From positions 1-44,520 of the forward strand of contig WTFW01000093.1 in assembly GCA_011523785.1 (NCBI GenBank): a DNA stretch of 44,520 nucleotides, read 5' to 3'. Positions 35,225 through 44,097 of the stretch are shown one piece after another. A model generated the notes under the pieces. That model saw only the letters and a list, made by a program, of their open reading frames with translations, ran no database searches and was not told the DNA's origin. Each line of letters begins with the position of its first letter. Position 1 is the stretch's first letter. Made by a program: the position numbers and the translations under genes. This DNA is from Chloroflexota bacterium (GTDB lineage: Bacteria; Chloroflexota; UBA11872).

Positions 35225-36292
35225 CTAGCGCTCCGTGAGGCGGTGCGCCAGGCGGGCAGCAACATCGTTCGGGCGGTGGTTGTTGACGTACCAGTCGATG
35301 GTTCTGCGTAGTCCGTCTTCGAATCGGACGCGGGGTGTCCAGCTCAGCAACTGCTCGGCCAGCGAGGGGTCGGCGACTCGATTCATGGGCCCGGTGGGCA
35401 TGTCCGCGCGCAGGCGGATCTCAGGCCGGTGTCCTGTCAATTCCAGCACCTGCCGTGCAGCGTCGATGACGCGGATGCGCTCGCGGGTGCCCAGGTTGAC
35501 GGCGCGGGCGTCGTCTATACGGGTGGCGGCCAGGAGGGTGCCGGCCACGATGTCGCTCACGTAGGTCCAATTGCGCACCTGGCGGCCCGATCCCCAGACC
35601 TCGAACGGGTCTTGCCGGATAAGGGCGCGGGCGATCATGGCCATGACCGCGTGGTTCTCGTGGCCGCGCGGCCCGTAGACGGTGAAGTAACGGCAGCTCA
35701 CCGACTTGAGGCCGTAGTCCCGGTGGTAGGCGCGGAGGGTGAGTTCGCCCATCAGCTTGGCCCAGCCGTACATGTTGTCGGCGTCGTAGGGCGGGCCGAC
35801 CTGGTCTTCGCCGAGGTACAGCTCCCTGGTCGAGTCTGTCTGCAGATGGTTCGGGTAGACGCAACCGGAGGAGGCGTAGACGACCTTTTCGACGCCGGCC
35901 AGGTGGCATACCCGGAAGACGACGCCATCGAGGAGGAGATTCGTTGCGCAGTCGGCCTGGTGGAGTTCGACGTAGCCGCGTCCCCCGTGATTGGCGGCAA
36001 GGTGAAAGACGCTGTGCATGCCGGCAACGGCTTTCGCTGCAGCGTCGGGGTCCAGGAGATCGGCCTGCTCGAACTCGATCGCGCCGGAGTCGACGTGGCG
36101 GCTGATGTTGGCGAGCTTGCCGCTGCTGAGATCGTCGACGACGCGGACCCGGGCGTTCATGGCGACCAGCGCGTCGACGAGGTGGGAACCGATGAACGAG
36201 GCGCCGCCGGTGACCAGTACGGGGCGGCCGACAAATGCCGGGGCTACATCGTCGGAGCGGTCTCCTTGGTCGTTCAGGGACTGCACCTTCAT
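35225..36292 (-). CDS. NAD-dependent nucleotide-sugar epimerase/dehydratase
   Basis: 355 residues from ATG 36292, with ATGA overlap with the GT4 stop. It is an extended SDR: TGGASFIGSH (28-37; the more usual G at the fifth place is S), VVDDLSSG, DLLDPDA, YASSGCVYP, and the catalytic Tyr175/Lys179 in YGWAK. CRYFTVYGPRGHE and RNWTYVSDIVAG are typical of UDP-glucose 4-epimerase and GDP-mannose 3,5-epimerase groups; FHLAANHGGRGY recalls the latter. It should supply a sugar donor for the cluster's glycosyltransferases. Confidence 0.9.
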   Translation of the reverse strand: MKVQSLNDQGDRSDDVAPAFVGRPVLVTGGASFIGSHLVDALVAMNARVRVVDDLSSGKLANISRHVDSGAIEFEQADLLDPDAAAKAVAGMHSVFHLAANHGGRGYVELHQADCATNLLLDGVVFRVCHLAGVEKVVYASSGCVYPNHLQTDSTRELYLGEDQVGPPYDADNMYGWAKLMGELTLRAYHRDYGLKSVSCRYFTVYGPRGHENHAVMAMIARALIRQDPFEVWGSGRQVRNWTYVSDIVAGTLLAATRIDDARAVNLGTRERIRVIDAARQVLELTGHRPEIRLRADMPTGPMNRVADPSLAEQLLSWTPRVRFEDGLRRTIDWYVNNHRPNDVAARLAHRLTER

Positions 36293-37515
36293 CGTCCAGG
36301 CGGGCTGGCGAGCGACTCGAGAATCGACGCTTGCCTGGCAACGACTTTGGAACGGTCGAATTCGCGTTCGGCGAACGCGCGCCCCGCGGCGCCAAGCTGG
36401 CGGCGACGATCCGGGTCGTCCAGCAATTCGGCTACTGCATCTCGAAGCAACGCTGGCGCTTCGGGTTGGACGACGAGACCGCATTTGGCACTGCGAATCA
36501 GGCGTGCGGCCTCGCTGCTGGCATGCACGGAGGCGACAACGGGTAGGCCGGCGGCCATGTAGGTGACGAGCTTTGAAGGGACGACTGCGTCGATCAGGTG
36601 GCGACGCTGGGTCAGGAGCGCAACGTCGGAGGCCGCCAGAATGTCGGCCAGTTCCGGCCGCGAGAGGAAGGGCAGAAAGCGCAGGCGACCTGCGGGCGCG
36701 GAGCGCTGGATGGCAGGCCGCTCGGGTCCATCGCCGACGAGGAGCCAGCAGGCGCCCGTTTGATCTTCGTCGGCCGCTCGAGCAGCGACCTGTAAACCCT
36801 GCTTGCGACCGATGCCGCCAATGTGGGTGATGAGCGGTTGATCCGGGTCGAGACCGTGGCGCCGGCGGGTTTCGGCGCGCGTTCTGGTGGGCCGGAAGCT
36901 GTCCAGATCCTCGGAGTCGGGCACGACATGGAGTCTTCGACCGCGCAGGCCGTGCCGGGTCAGTTCCTCGGCGAATCCCTCGCTGAGGACGACAACGGCG
37001 TTGGCCCGCCGGTAGATCGTGTACTCGACGCTTCGCAGGAGGCGGACCAGGACGGGATGCCGGATGATTCCGACGGCAGCGCCGGCGTTGACGGCTAGGT
37101 CGGCAACTTTGGCGACCCAGGGGCGACGCCGAATTCGAGCAACGAGTGCCGTGGCCGCCGCGACGGCGGGCTGGGCGCCGACGTACAGATAGACGTCGGC
37201 GCGCGGTAACAGGAGGGCCGTGAGGCCAGCGATCAGGGCAAACGACCCGTCGTAGAGCAGGCGAGAGATGAGCGCTCCGGGATGCGCCGGGATGTAGGAC
37301 GGCACACGGATGACTCGCACTCCGTCGAGCGTTTGGCGCAGGAAGCCGGATTGCCGGTGCTCGGGAAAGACGCGCCAGGCCGGGTAGTGAGGTTTGGCGG
37401 TGACCATATGCACGTCGTCGCCGCGGGCGGCCAGAGGGCGGCAGAGGGTGGCGGTGTGAGGCGCAATGCCAGCCACTTCGGGTGGGAAGTTGATGCCGAT
37501 GACGACCACGCGCAT
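36289..37515 (-). CDS. glycosyltransferase family 4 (WbuB-like)
   Basis: 408 residues from ATG 37515. GT-B fold: N-terminal domain opens MRVVVIGINFPPEVAGIAPHT and includes HMVTAKPHYP; a hydrophobic hairpin (LLYDGSFALIAGLTALLLP) marks membrane association; the C-terminal domain has HIGGIGRKQGLQ, LVGDGPERP and the donor-site stretch VPSKLVTYMAAGLPVVAS. The features match WbuB-type transferases in O-antigen and capsule clusters. It overlaps the epimerase by four bases and begins 11 bases after the methyltransferase. Confidence 0.92.
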   Translation of the reverse strand: MRVVVIGINFPPEVAGIAPHTATLCRPLAARGDDVHMVTAKPHYPAWRVFPEHRQSGFLRQTLDGVRVIRVPSYIPAHPGALISRLLYDGSFALIAGLTALLLPRADVYLYVGAQPAVAAATALVARIRRRPWVAKVADLAVNAGAAVGIIRHPVLVRLLRSVEYTIYRRANAVVVLSEGFAEELTRHGLRGRRLHVVPDSEDLDSFRPTRTRAETRRRHGLDPDQPLITHIGGIGRKQGLQVAARAADEDQTGACWLLVGDGPERPAIQRSAPAGRLRFLPFLSRPELADILAASDVALLTQRRHLIDAVVPSKLVTYMAAGLPVVASVHASSEAARLIRSAKCGLVVQPEAPALLRDAVAELLDDPDRRRQLGAAGRAFAEREFDRSKVVARQASILESLASPPGR

Positions 37516-37526
37516 GGCTGGAGCGG

Positions 37527-38273
37527 CTAGCGCCGCGCCACGACTTTCAACGAATTGCCCCAGCGGCCAGATGCGAGGTTCAGCAGGCGGTACGCCAGGA
37601 CAAAGACCGCGAACACCGGAAGACGGTCGGCCATCCGGTAGATCGCGAAGGTCCACGGCTGGTAATAGACGAAGTCACGGGCCGAGCGAACGTGCCGCCA
37701 GCCGCGAGCCTCAAGTCGCTCCCGAATTCCGGTGGCGTTGAGTCGCCGCACCGCGTTTCCGGCCGGTTCAACGTCGGCCGCCAGACCCACCGCCACGGCC
37801 AGCCGGGTGAGGGCTGCGGAGGCAGGCTCCATCACAACCAGTTCGTGCTTTGCTACACGCGCCATCTCGTCCAAGGCGCCATAGGGATCGTCCAGGTGGT
37901 GTAGCCCGTCGTGGACGAGCGCCATGTTGAAGCTCTGGTCGCTGAACGGAAGTCGAGCTGCGTCGCCTCGAACTAACGTCGCGGTAAATCCATGCCGCTG
38001 TGCGCGGATGCGGGCTCGCGCCAGGGCTTCAGGCGAGATGTCCAGGATCGTCGGCCGGACAGCCCGATGGGCCAGCCACTCGGCATCCATGCCCGACCCG
38101 CCGCAGACGCAGAGCGCGTCAGTCGACGCTACGTGCCCCAGCAGTCGGAGCGCGCGGTGAAACTTGCTCTCGATGAGGAGGCGGACCGGCCGCGGGTAGT
38201 GGCGGGGCCGTTCGATCTCGCTCTCGGCGTCCAGCGACGCATAGAACTCGATCTGCCGTGCGCGCGATTGCAA
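37527..38273 (-). CDS. SAM-dependent methyltransferase (class I)
   Basis: 248 residues from a TTG at 38273 with GGAGA five bases upstream. The Rossmann core has a motif I variant LCVCGGSGMD (the usual D/E-x-G-x-G-x-G reads C-G-G-S-G), then ILDISPEALARA, GDAARLPFSDQSF and LVHDGLHHLDDPYGAL. This pattern is typical of methyltransferases acting on sugars or small lipids. It is the first gene of the glycan cluster and may cap or modify a repeat unit. Target is inferred only from position. Confidence 0.85.
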   Translation of the reverse strand: MQSRARQIEFYASLDAESEIERPRHYPRPVRLLIESKFHRALRLLGHVASTDALCVCGGSGMDAEWLAHRAVRPTILDISPEALARARIRAQRHGFTATLVRGDAARLPFSDQSFNMALVHDGLHHLDDPYGALDEMARVAKHELVVMEPASAALTRLAVAVGLAADVEPAGNAVRRLNATGIRERLEARGWRHVRSARDFVYYQPWTFAIYRMADRLPVFAVFVLAYRLLNLASGRWGNSLKVVARR

Positions 38274-38751
38274 TGCAGTCTCCAGGGCGTCCGAATGGCC
38301 GCTGCGTTTGCGCCCCGCCCTGGCAGCCGCGCGCGGCTGTCAGGCGTACATCCTACGAGGCGGGGCGGCCCTTGTGGAAACGCCTAAGTGAGCAGGTAGT
38401 GGGTTACTTTGAACTTTTGGGTGGCGAAGACCCCTCACCCCAACGCTCTCCCCCAGGGAGACCTTGGCGTAACCCGGGGTTGGTTGCCCGGAGGACCCCT
38501 CACCGGTTTCGGCGGGGACGCCGAACCTGCCTCTCCCCCAGGAGAGGGTGAAGAGCGGCGGCCTCTTGAACAGATTGACCCCGAACACAGTTGCTCTCCC
38601 CCGGGGCCGGAGCAAGAGCCGTCGAACGTTCGAGGAGGCGGGACGTTTTGCAAAGGTCTCCCAGGAGAGGGAGGAAGAAGGGGGCCCGCTTCGGAGTGAA
38701 GGGAATAATCAACGTGACCCACTGCCCGTGAGCGGGCCCGCTTGTCCAGAC
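38274..38751. repeat. cluster 3 of dispersed repeats, inverted relative to clusters 1 and 2
   Basis: 478 bases without a gene. From about 38430 to 38700 lie minus-oriented copies of the repeat family: GACCCCTCACCCCAACGCTC, then GGCGTAACCCGGGGTTGG, then CCCCTCACCGGTTTCGGC and GGGACGCCGAACC, then TTTTGCAAAGGTCTCCC at about 38646. Reverse-complemented, the 38507-38560 block matches 17631-17690 nearly base for base. A perfect 16-base palindrome (CAGCCGCGCGCGGCTG) is at 38324-38339. The promoter of the methyltransferase-led transcript is presumably in 38274-38420 but no clear box is seen. Confidence 0.8.
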
Positions 38752-39582
38752 TTATGCGTGGAGTCCGACCAGGCCGCGCTGGATGGCGATGCGCTCACAT
38801 TGCGTGTAGGCCCAGGCTCCGCCGACAACGCTGGCTAGGGCGATGGCGGCGACGAGCAGGAATTCAATCTCGATGGGGAAGAGCGACGGTGTTCCGATGG
38901 TCGTGGAGCGGAGAAGGTCAATTACGTAAGTGAATGGGTTGATGTAGGTGATCCAGCGGACGCTCCAGGGCAGGATGCTGATTGGGTAGCTGGAGCCAGC
39001 CAAGACAATCGCGAGCCCAACAAGCACCTCCGGGAGGCGTGCGCCACGGGCGACGAGACCCAGTCCTGCGAATGCGAGACCCATGCCCCAGAAGGCGACC
39101 AACGCGATCAGCACCGACAGAACCGCCGGCCCCGTAACGATGTAGGTGGCGCCTCCCATTACGACGCTTGCGATCACGAGCACGAGCACACTTCGGAATC
39201 CCGCAATGCCAAGGTTGACCAGCGTTACGCCGATCAGCGCGGCCCAACGAGGGGCCTCGGCGGTCCACACATGGGGCAGTGTTCCCCGCTGGTTGGAGCG
39301 CACCAGGGATTCCCAGCCGTGCCAAAGAGCGGAGGTCGCGACACCAAGCGTGACGTAGCCGATCACGGCGAATGCCAGGAAGCTTGGGCCACCTCCACTT
39401 GCCTCAAAGCCGTCGTTGCCGTACGCGATCCCTGTGAGGGCAAGGGGGAGGAAGAAGAGGAACGCCCAGCCAAACTGAAAGAACCACATGGCCTTGAAGC
39501 GCGCCGTCTCCAGCCACTCGACTCGAGCGAAGGCGAAGGCAATCCGGGCGAGCGAGGCTGCTTCAGAACGGATGTCAGCCAC
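38752..39582 (-). CDS. ABC-2 type transporter permease 1
   Basis: 276 residues from GTG 39582, directly abutting the stop of permease 2. About six membrane segments are visible (WFFQFGWAFLFFLPLALTGI, FLAFAVIGYVTLGVA, SVLVLVIASVVMGG, AVLSVLIALVAFWGMGLAF, VLVGLAIVLAGSSYP, FLLVAAIALASVVGGAWAY). The loop YPISILPWSVRWITYINPFTYVIDLLR is the ABC-2 family signature between the last helices. It should pair with permease 2 as a heterodimer with the upstream ATPase. Confidence 0.88.
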   Translation of the reverse strand: MADIRSEAASLARIAFAFARVEWLETARFKAMWFFQFGWAFLFFLPLALTGIAYGNDGFEASGGGPSFLAFAVIGYVTLGVATSALWHGWESLVRSNQRGTLPHVWTAEAPRWAALIGVTLVNLGIAGFRSVLVLVIASVVMGGATYIVTGPAVLSVLIALVAFWGMGLAFAGLGLVARGARLPEVLVGLAIVLAGSSYPISILPWSVRWITYINPFTYVIDLLRSTTIGTPSLFPIEIEFLLVAAIALASVVGGAWAYTQCERIAIQRGLVGLHA

Positions 39583-40428
39583 TTAGACCCACTCGAGTTC
39601 ACCTTTGGCACGAGCCGCCGCATCCATCACGCGCAACAGCCCAAGTCCGATGGCACCGTAGGCCAGCGCCATTCCAAGCAGGACGACGCAAGCGTTTCGT
39701 ACGTCGTCCAATTCGCCGAAGATGAACGCGGCACGAAGACCACGAATCATCCAGGTTGCCGGAAAGACATTGCCTATCCATTGGCCCCAGACCGGCAGTA
39801 CTTCTACCGGGTAGGCAATCCCGGCGAGAATTCCGGACCCCATTAGGAATAGCTGTTCCAGAAAGTGGCCCTCGCGATATCTCAAGAGAATTGCAGCCCA
39901 TGACAGGGCGATTCCGACGCTCGCCAATACGCCGCAGACCATTGCAGCCGCGCCCGGTCCGATGTTTGGCTCCAGGGGAAATCTGAGAAGTGCCCACGCA
40001 ACCGCAAACGCGCCAACTGCCACGACAGACGGCCAAAGCGTGCGTCCAATCGGTCCACCGCTGATGAGTACAAGGCGCGATGTGGCGCTGGCCCATATGG
40101 TGGGCAGCGTGCCCAGATTCCGTTCCTGACGGAGATCGCTGGCGAGTACTGTCGTGATCCAGCCGATCCACAGAAACGTTGTTGCGCCGATCACAGTGAA
40201 GGCTAGGTAATTGTCTGTTCCGGCCAAATTGACAAAGTTCTCGAGTCCTGTGGCATTTGGGCCGGCCAGCGCGATCGTGGCCAGGACCACTGGCAGCACC
40301 CACTCCACGGTTAACAGGACGCTTGCCGTCGCGAAATACGGCTGCCGGCGTTCAATCGTCGAGCCCTTACGAGTGAGTCTGACCAAGGCCCAGAGCTCAC
40401 TGCGTAGCTGCGTCGCTCTAGCGTTCAA
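39583..40428 (-). CDS. ABC-2 type transporter permease 2
   Basis: About 281 residues if started at TTG 40428, 11 bases inside the ATPase gene; the open frame runs further up but those codons lie in the ATPase. Six membrane segments and the ABC-2 block AYPVEVLPVWGQWIGNVFPATWMIRGLR are seen. It is homologous in layout to permease 1 (FTVIGATTFLWIGW in place of FAVIGYVTLGVATSALWHGW). The base composition is visibly lower in GC than its neighbours. The start codon is the weakest part of this call. Confidence 0.85.
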   Translation of the reverse strand: MNARATQLRSELWALVRLTRKGSTIERRQPYFATASVLLTVEWVLPVVLATIALAGPNATGLENFVNLAGTDNYLAFTVIGATTFLWIGWITTVLASDLRQERNLGTLPTIWASATSRLVLISGGPIGRTLWPSVVAVGAFAVAWALLRFPLEPNIGPGAAAMVCGVLASVGIALSWAAILLRYREGHFLEQLFLMGSGILAGIAYPVEVLPVWGQWIGNVFPATWMIRGLRAAFIFGELDDVRNACVVLLGMALAYGAIGLGLLRVMDAAARAKGELEWV

Positions 40429-41455
40429 TGAAGGGCCGCTCGATGCGTGAGCCGGTGATGGCGATGTAGGCGTCTTCGAGGTCGGGTTCGCGGAGGCGGG
40501 CTTCCTCGACCACGATGCCCTGACTGACAAGCGTGCTGGTAAGGGCGTCGCTGCTGCGCCAGCCGTCGGGTGCTCGTACCGCAACAGCGAATTCACCATC
40601 TCGGTTTACCTCGCCCCACCAGAGGCCGTCGGAGCCGATGAGTGCTTTGGCCGTGCCCAGGTCGCCGCGCAGGAGCAGGTCGAGGCGAGGCATTTCGCCG
40701 GCCTGGCGGATGAGATCGGCCGGGCGGCCCTGGGCGACCAGTGAGCCGCTCTGAATGATTCCGACGCGATCGCAGATCTGCTCGGCTTCGTAGAGGTTGT
40801 GCGTAGTGAGCAGGATGGCGGTGCCCGCCTCGGCGATCTGGCGGATGAGGTGTCGGGCTTCGCGGGCGGCGACGGGGTCTAGGGCAGCGGTCGGCTCGTC
40901 GAGCAGCAGCACCGGCGGGTCGTGGAGGGTGGCGCGGGCGAGGTTGAGGCGTTGTTTCATGCCGGTGCTGTAGGTCTCGACCAGATCGTCCATTCGATCC
41001 TCAAGGCCGAATCGGTGTGCGGCCGCCTCGATGCGTTCGCGGAGGCGCTCGCGGGGCATGAAGGACAGGGTGCCGAAGAGTTCGAGGTTTTCGCGGCCGG
41101 ACAGCCGCCAGTACATGCCGCGCTCGCCGGCGAAGAGGACGCCGATGTTGCGGCGGACCTGGCGCGGCGAGCGGACTACGTCGAAACCGGCCACGGAGGC
41201 GCTGCCGGAGGTGGGTTCCAGGAGGGTGGCGAGCATCTTGACGGTGGTGGTCTTGCCCGCGCCGTTGGGACCTAGCAGGCCGAAGCAATGGCCCGGGGCG
41301 ATTTCCAGATCCAGGTCGTTGACGGCGACGATGCGCTTGGGTTCGGCGGGCTCGGCCCGGAAGCGCGGGAGAAGTCCGCGCAGGCCGCGACGCACCCGCG
41401 GTTCGAAGACACGGGTCAGCGACCGTACGGACACGGCGGGCGGCTGCGAGCTCAT
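40418..41455 (-). CDS. ABC transporter ATP-binding protein (NatA/DrrA-like)
   Basis: 345 residues from ATG 41455; a GTG at 41512, inside the fumarase gene, would add 19. It has Walker A GPNGAGKTT (62-70), Q-loop FAGERGMYWRLSG, the signature YSTGMKQRLNLARA, Walker B VLLLDEPTAALDP and TTHNLYEAE. A 70-residue C-terminal extension after the core (LDLLLRGDLGTAKALIG ... LEDAYIAITG) is the DrrA-type regulatory domain. With the two permeases it forms an ABC-2 exporter for a lipid, drug or polymer. It lies upstream of the glycan cluster on the same strand, but a repeat-filled gap separates them. Confidence 0.92.
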   Translation of the reverse strand: MSSQPPAVSVRSLTRVFEPRVRRGLRGLLPRFRAEPAEPKRIVAVNDLDLEIAPGHCFGLLGPNGAGKTTTVKMLATLLEPTSGSASVAGFDVVRSPRQVRRNIGVLFAGERGMYWRLSGRENLELFGTLSFMPRERLRERIEAAAHRFGLEDRMDDLVETYSTGMKQRLNLARATLHDPPVLLLDEPTAALDPVAAREARHLIRQIAEAGTAILLTTHNLYEAEQICDRVGIIQSGSLVAQGRPADLIRQAGEMPRLDLLLRGDLGTAKALIGSDGLWWGEVNRDGEFAVAVRAPDGWRSSDALTSTLVSQGIVVEEARLREPDLEDAYIAITGSRIERPFIER

Positions 41456-41498
41456 GTTGGGTAGGTCGCTTTCAGCCAGCGCTTCGTTGCGCGGCCCG

Positions 41499-42911
41499 TT
41501 AGCCGCCTCCACCGCCGCCGGCGCGCACGCCGGGTTCGGTCATGGGCGCCGGGTCCAGGGCTTCGGCCAGTTCGTCCGCCGACAGATCGGTCATGCGAGC
41601 GGCGACGACCGGAATGGTCTCGCCCGTGGCGACCGCCTGCTTGGCGATTTCGGCGGCGGCGGCGTAGCCGATCTTGGGGGCCAGGGCGGTGGCCAGCATG
41701 GTGTTGCGCTCCAGCCAATAGCGGAGCATTTCATCGTCGGTTTCCAGGCCGTCGACACCCTTGCGGGCGAAGGCCAGCGATCCGGTGGCCAGGATCTCGA
41801 TGGACTGGCAAAGGTTGTGTGCGATCAGGGGCATCATCACGTTCAGTTCCAACTGACCGGCGGTGACCGCCGAGGCGATGGCCAGGTCGTTGCCCTGGAC
41901 CTGGAAGCAGATCATGTTGAGGCACTCGGCCATGACGGGGTTGATCTTGCCGGGCATTATCGAGGAGCCGGGCTGCACCGGCGGCATACGCAGTTCGGAG
42001 ATGCCGGTGCGCGGTCCCGATCCCAGCAGGCGAAAGTCGTTGGCGATCCGGTTCAGGTCCAGCGCCAGGGTGCGAAGGGCGCCGGAGAGCTGGGCGAAGC
42101 GAGCCATGCTCTGCATGGCGTAGAAGTAGTCGGTGGACTGCCGAACCTCGAATCCGGTCAGGTCGGCGATGACTTCGACTACCTGGGACTGATAGGCCGG
42201 TTCGGCGTTGAGGCCGCTACCGACGGCGGTGCCGCCCAGGCTCAGTTCGAGGCTGGCGTCAGCAGCCTCACGGATGGCGGCGGCATTGCGCCGCACGGCT
42301 TCCGCGTAGGCGCCAAATTCCTGGCCCAGGCGAACGGGTGTGGCGTCTTGCAGGTGGGTCCGGCCGGACTTGACGATGCCATCCCAGGCCGTGGCCTTGG
42401 CTTGCAGGCTCTCGGCCAGGACGTCGAGCGAATCGTGAAGATCGGGCAGCAGCTTTAGCGCGGCCAGGGCAATGGCGGTGGGGATCAGGTCGTTGGTGGA
42501 CTGGGCCATGTTGACGTGGTCGTTGGGGTGGATGGGGTCGTAGCTGCCGCGCGGCTGGCCCAGGAGTTCGTTGGCGCGATTGGCCAGCAACTCGTTGGCG
42601 TTCATGTTGTGCGACGTGCCGGCGCCGGCCTGGAAGACGTCGACCACGAACTGGTCTGCGTGCTGGCCATTAAGGACTTCGTCGGCGGCTTGGACGATGA
42701 CGTCGGCCAGATCACCGTCCAGGCGGCCAGTCTGCTTGTGCGCGACGGCGGCGGCTTTCTTGATCAGGACCGTGGCCCATACGAAGGCGTGGTGCGGCGG
42801 TAGTCCGCTGATTGGGAAGTTCTCGACCGCTCGCTGGGTCTGTACGCCATAGAGCGCGGATTCCGGGACCTCAAGCTCGCCCAGTGGGTCGCTCTCAATT
42901 CGCGTCTGCAT
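41499..42911 (-). CDS. class II fumarate hydratase or aspartate ammonia-lyase
   Basis: 470 residues of the fumarase/aspartase superfamily. Signatures: TSHNMNANELLANRANELLG, HVNMAQSTNDLIPTA, GRTHLQDATPVRLGQEF (His at about 187, catalytic in FumC), and the mobile loop GSSIMPGKINP (about 310-320) with the catalytic Ser. THLQDATP and NELLANRANE favour fumarase; QSTND is seen in aspartases, so the choice is not settled. The C-terminus ends in a run of glycines (GGGGGG), atypical but short. It overlaps the MidA-type methyltransferase by 17 bases, and its own 3' end nearly meets the ABC ATPase. Confidence 0.88.
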   Translation of the reverse strand: MQTRIESDPLGELEVPESALYGVQTQRAVENFPISGLPPHHAFVWATVLIKKAAAVAHKQTGRLDGDLADVIVQAADEVLNGQHADQFVVDVFQAGAGTSHNMNANELLANRANELLGQPRGSYDPIHPNDHVNMAQSTNDLIPTAIALAALKLLPDLHDSLDVLAESLQAKATAWDGIVKSGRTHLQDATPVRLGQEFGAYAEAVRRNAAAIREAADASLELSLGGTAVGSGLNAEPAYQSQVVEVIADLTGFEVRQSTDYFYAMQSMARFAQLSGALRTLALDLNRIANDFRLLGSGPRTGISELRMPPVQPGSSIMPGKINPVMAECLNMICFQVQGNDLAIASAVTAGQLELNVMMPLIAHNLCQSIEILATGSLAFARKGVDGLETDDEMLRYWLERNTMLATALAPKIGYAAAAEIAKQAVATGETIPVVAARMTDLSADELAEALDPAPMTEPGVRAGGGGGG

Positions 42912-44025
42912 CGAGTCCTGCTCCTTCGTCGCTGCGGGTAGTGGTTAGGCCGCGGATTGCGTCCAGGTCAACGCCCTTGCCCTGCGTCAGAACCTGGAAG
43001 CGTCCGAGGTCGGTGGGTGAGACGAGTTGGAATACAGCTTCGCGCTCCGCCCGGTAGGTTTCCAGCGTGGCGTCCGCTCGCTCCTGGAAGCGCACGAGGT
43101 GATCGCCGACGCCAAGGGCGGCCAGAAAGTCGGCCTGCTGGCCCATTCGGAAGCTGTCGAATCCCTGGGACCGGCCCGCGTCGATCAACTGTGTGAAGTT
43201 TACGTGGGTGGTCAGGTCGGCCTCGCCCGGGTTGGCGAGGACGTCGTCCGATGCCTGATGGCGCCGATACGCAAGCAATGTTCCCGCGGCCAGCCGTTCG
43301 GAATGGACCGTCGCGCTGTCGCCACCGTAGTCGATGCTCGTCATCACGATCTTTTCACCAAGCCTGGCGGCGTGACGATAGATCGTCTCGACACCCTGCC
43401 GGACTTCCATGCGGCCGTCCGTAGGGGTGGCGCCGGCATAGCGATCGGCGTAGCTGCGGAGCTCGGCCGGCGCGGGCCGGTCCGTGAGGAACGCCTTGCC
43501 TCCTTCGAATGCCACGCATTCCTCGACCCAGCCGGTGGGTGTGCGACGGGCCAAGCGCACAGGGAGGGCGTCGAAGAACTCGTTCGAAAGAATCGCCGCG
43601 GCGTCGGATGCGGGAATCTCGTCGATCGAACGGTAGAGAACGTCCAGCGAGTCCGCCGCGTGGGACGCGGGCGCGCGCTCGACTCCCACGTACGTGAGCG
43701 AGCCGCCCCAGGGGAACTGTCCGGCCGCGTCGCGAATCTGGCGCGCGAGTCGGCCATCGGCCGCGCCAAGCTCGACGATGCGGAACGGATCGGGTTGTCC
43801 AAGCCTTCGCCAGACGTCGTCCAGGTGGGCCGCCAGCAGCTGGCCGAACAGGGCCGGATGCACGCTGACGCTGGTGAAGTAGTCCGCGTAGGGCGCATCG
43901 TCGCGGCTATAGAAGCCGTGGGTTGGATCGTAGAGGGCCTGTTCCATGTACACGTTGAACGGCAGGGGGCCGTGGGCGTTGGCCTGGGATTGCAGGCGCT
44001 GGGCCAGGGCGTTGGCGGCCTTCAT
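42895..44025 (-). CDS. SAM-dependent methyltransferase, MidA/NDUFAF7 family
   Basis: 376 residues. The N-terminus has the family hallmark GPLPFNVYMEQALYDPTHGF followed by YS, then the SAM motif IVELGAADGRLARQI, the acidic post-core motif SNEFFDALPVR, and YGGDSATVH, NPGEADLTTHVNFTQLIDAG, all characteristic. In mitochondria NDUFAF7 dimethylates an Arg of the 49-kDa subunit of respiratory complex I during assembly; in bacteria the target is usually unproven. Co-translation with a fumarase/aspartase gene suggests a link with central respiratory metabolism, but that is inference. It lies 72 bases from the zinc-ribbon gene upstream. Confidence 0.9.
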   Translation of the reverse strand: MKAANALAQRLQSQANAHGPLPFNVYMEQALYDPTHGFYSRDDAPYADYFTSVSVHPALFGQLLAAHLDDVWRRLGQPDPFRIVELGAADGRLARQIRDAAGQFPWGGSLTYVGVERAPASHAADSLDVLYRSIDEIPASDAAAILSNEFFDALPVRLARRTPTGWVEECVAFEGGKAFLTDRPAPAELRSYADRYAGATPTDGRMEVRQGVETIYRHAARLGEKIVMTSIDYGGDSATVHSERLAAGTLLAYRRHQASDDVLANPGEADLTTHVNFTQLIDAGRSQGFDSFRMGQQADFLAALGVGDHLVRFQERADATLETYRAEREAVFQLVSPTDLGRFQVLTQGKGVDLDAIRGLTTTRSDEGAGLDADAN

Positions 44026-44097
44026 AGGGCGTCGATCAGCAGCCGCGAATCTCGGGGCCTCTGCCTGGTGAGGGGCGCGCGCCCGTCCGGACTGGCG

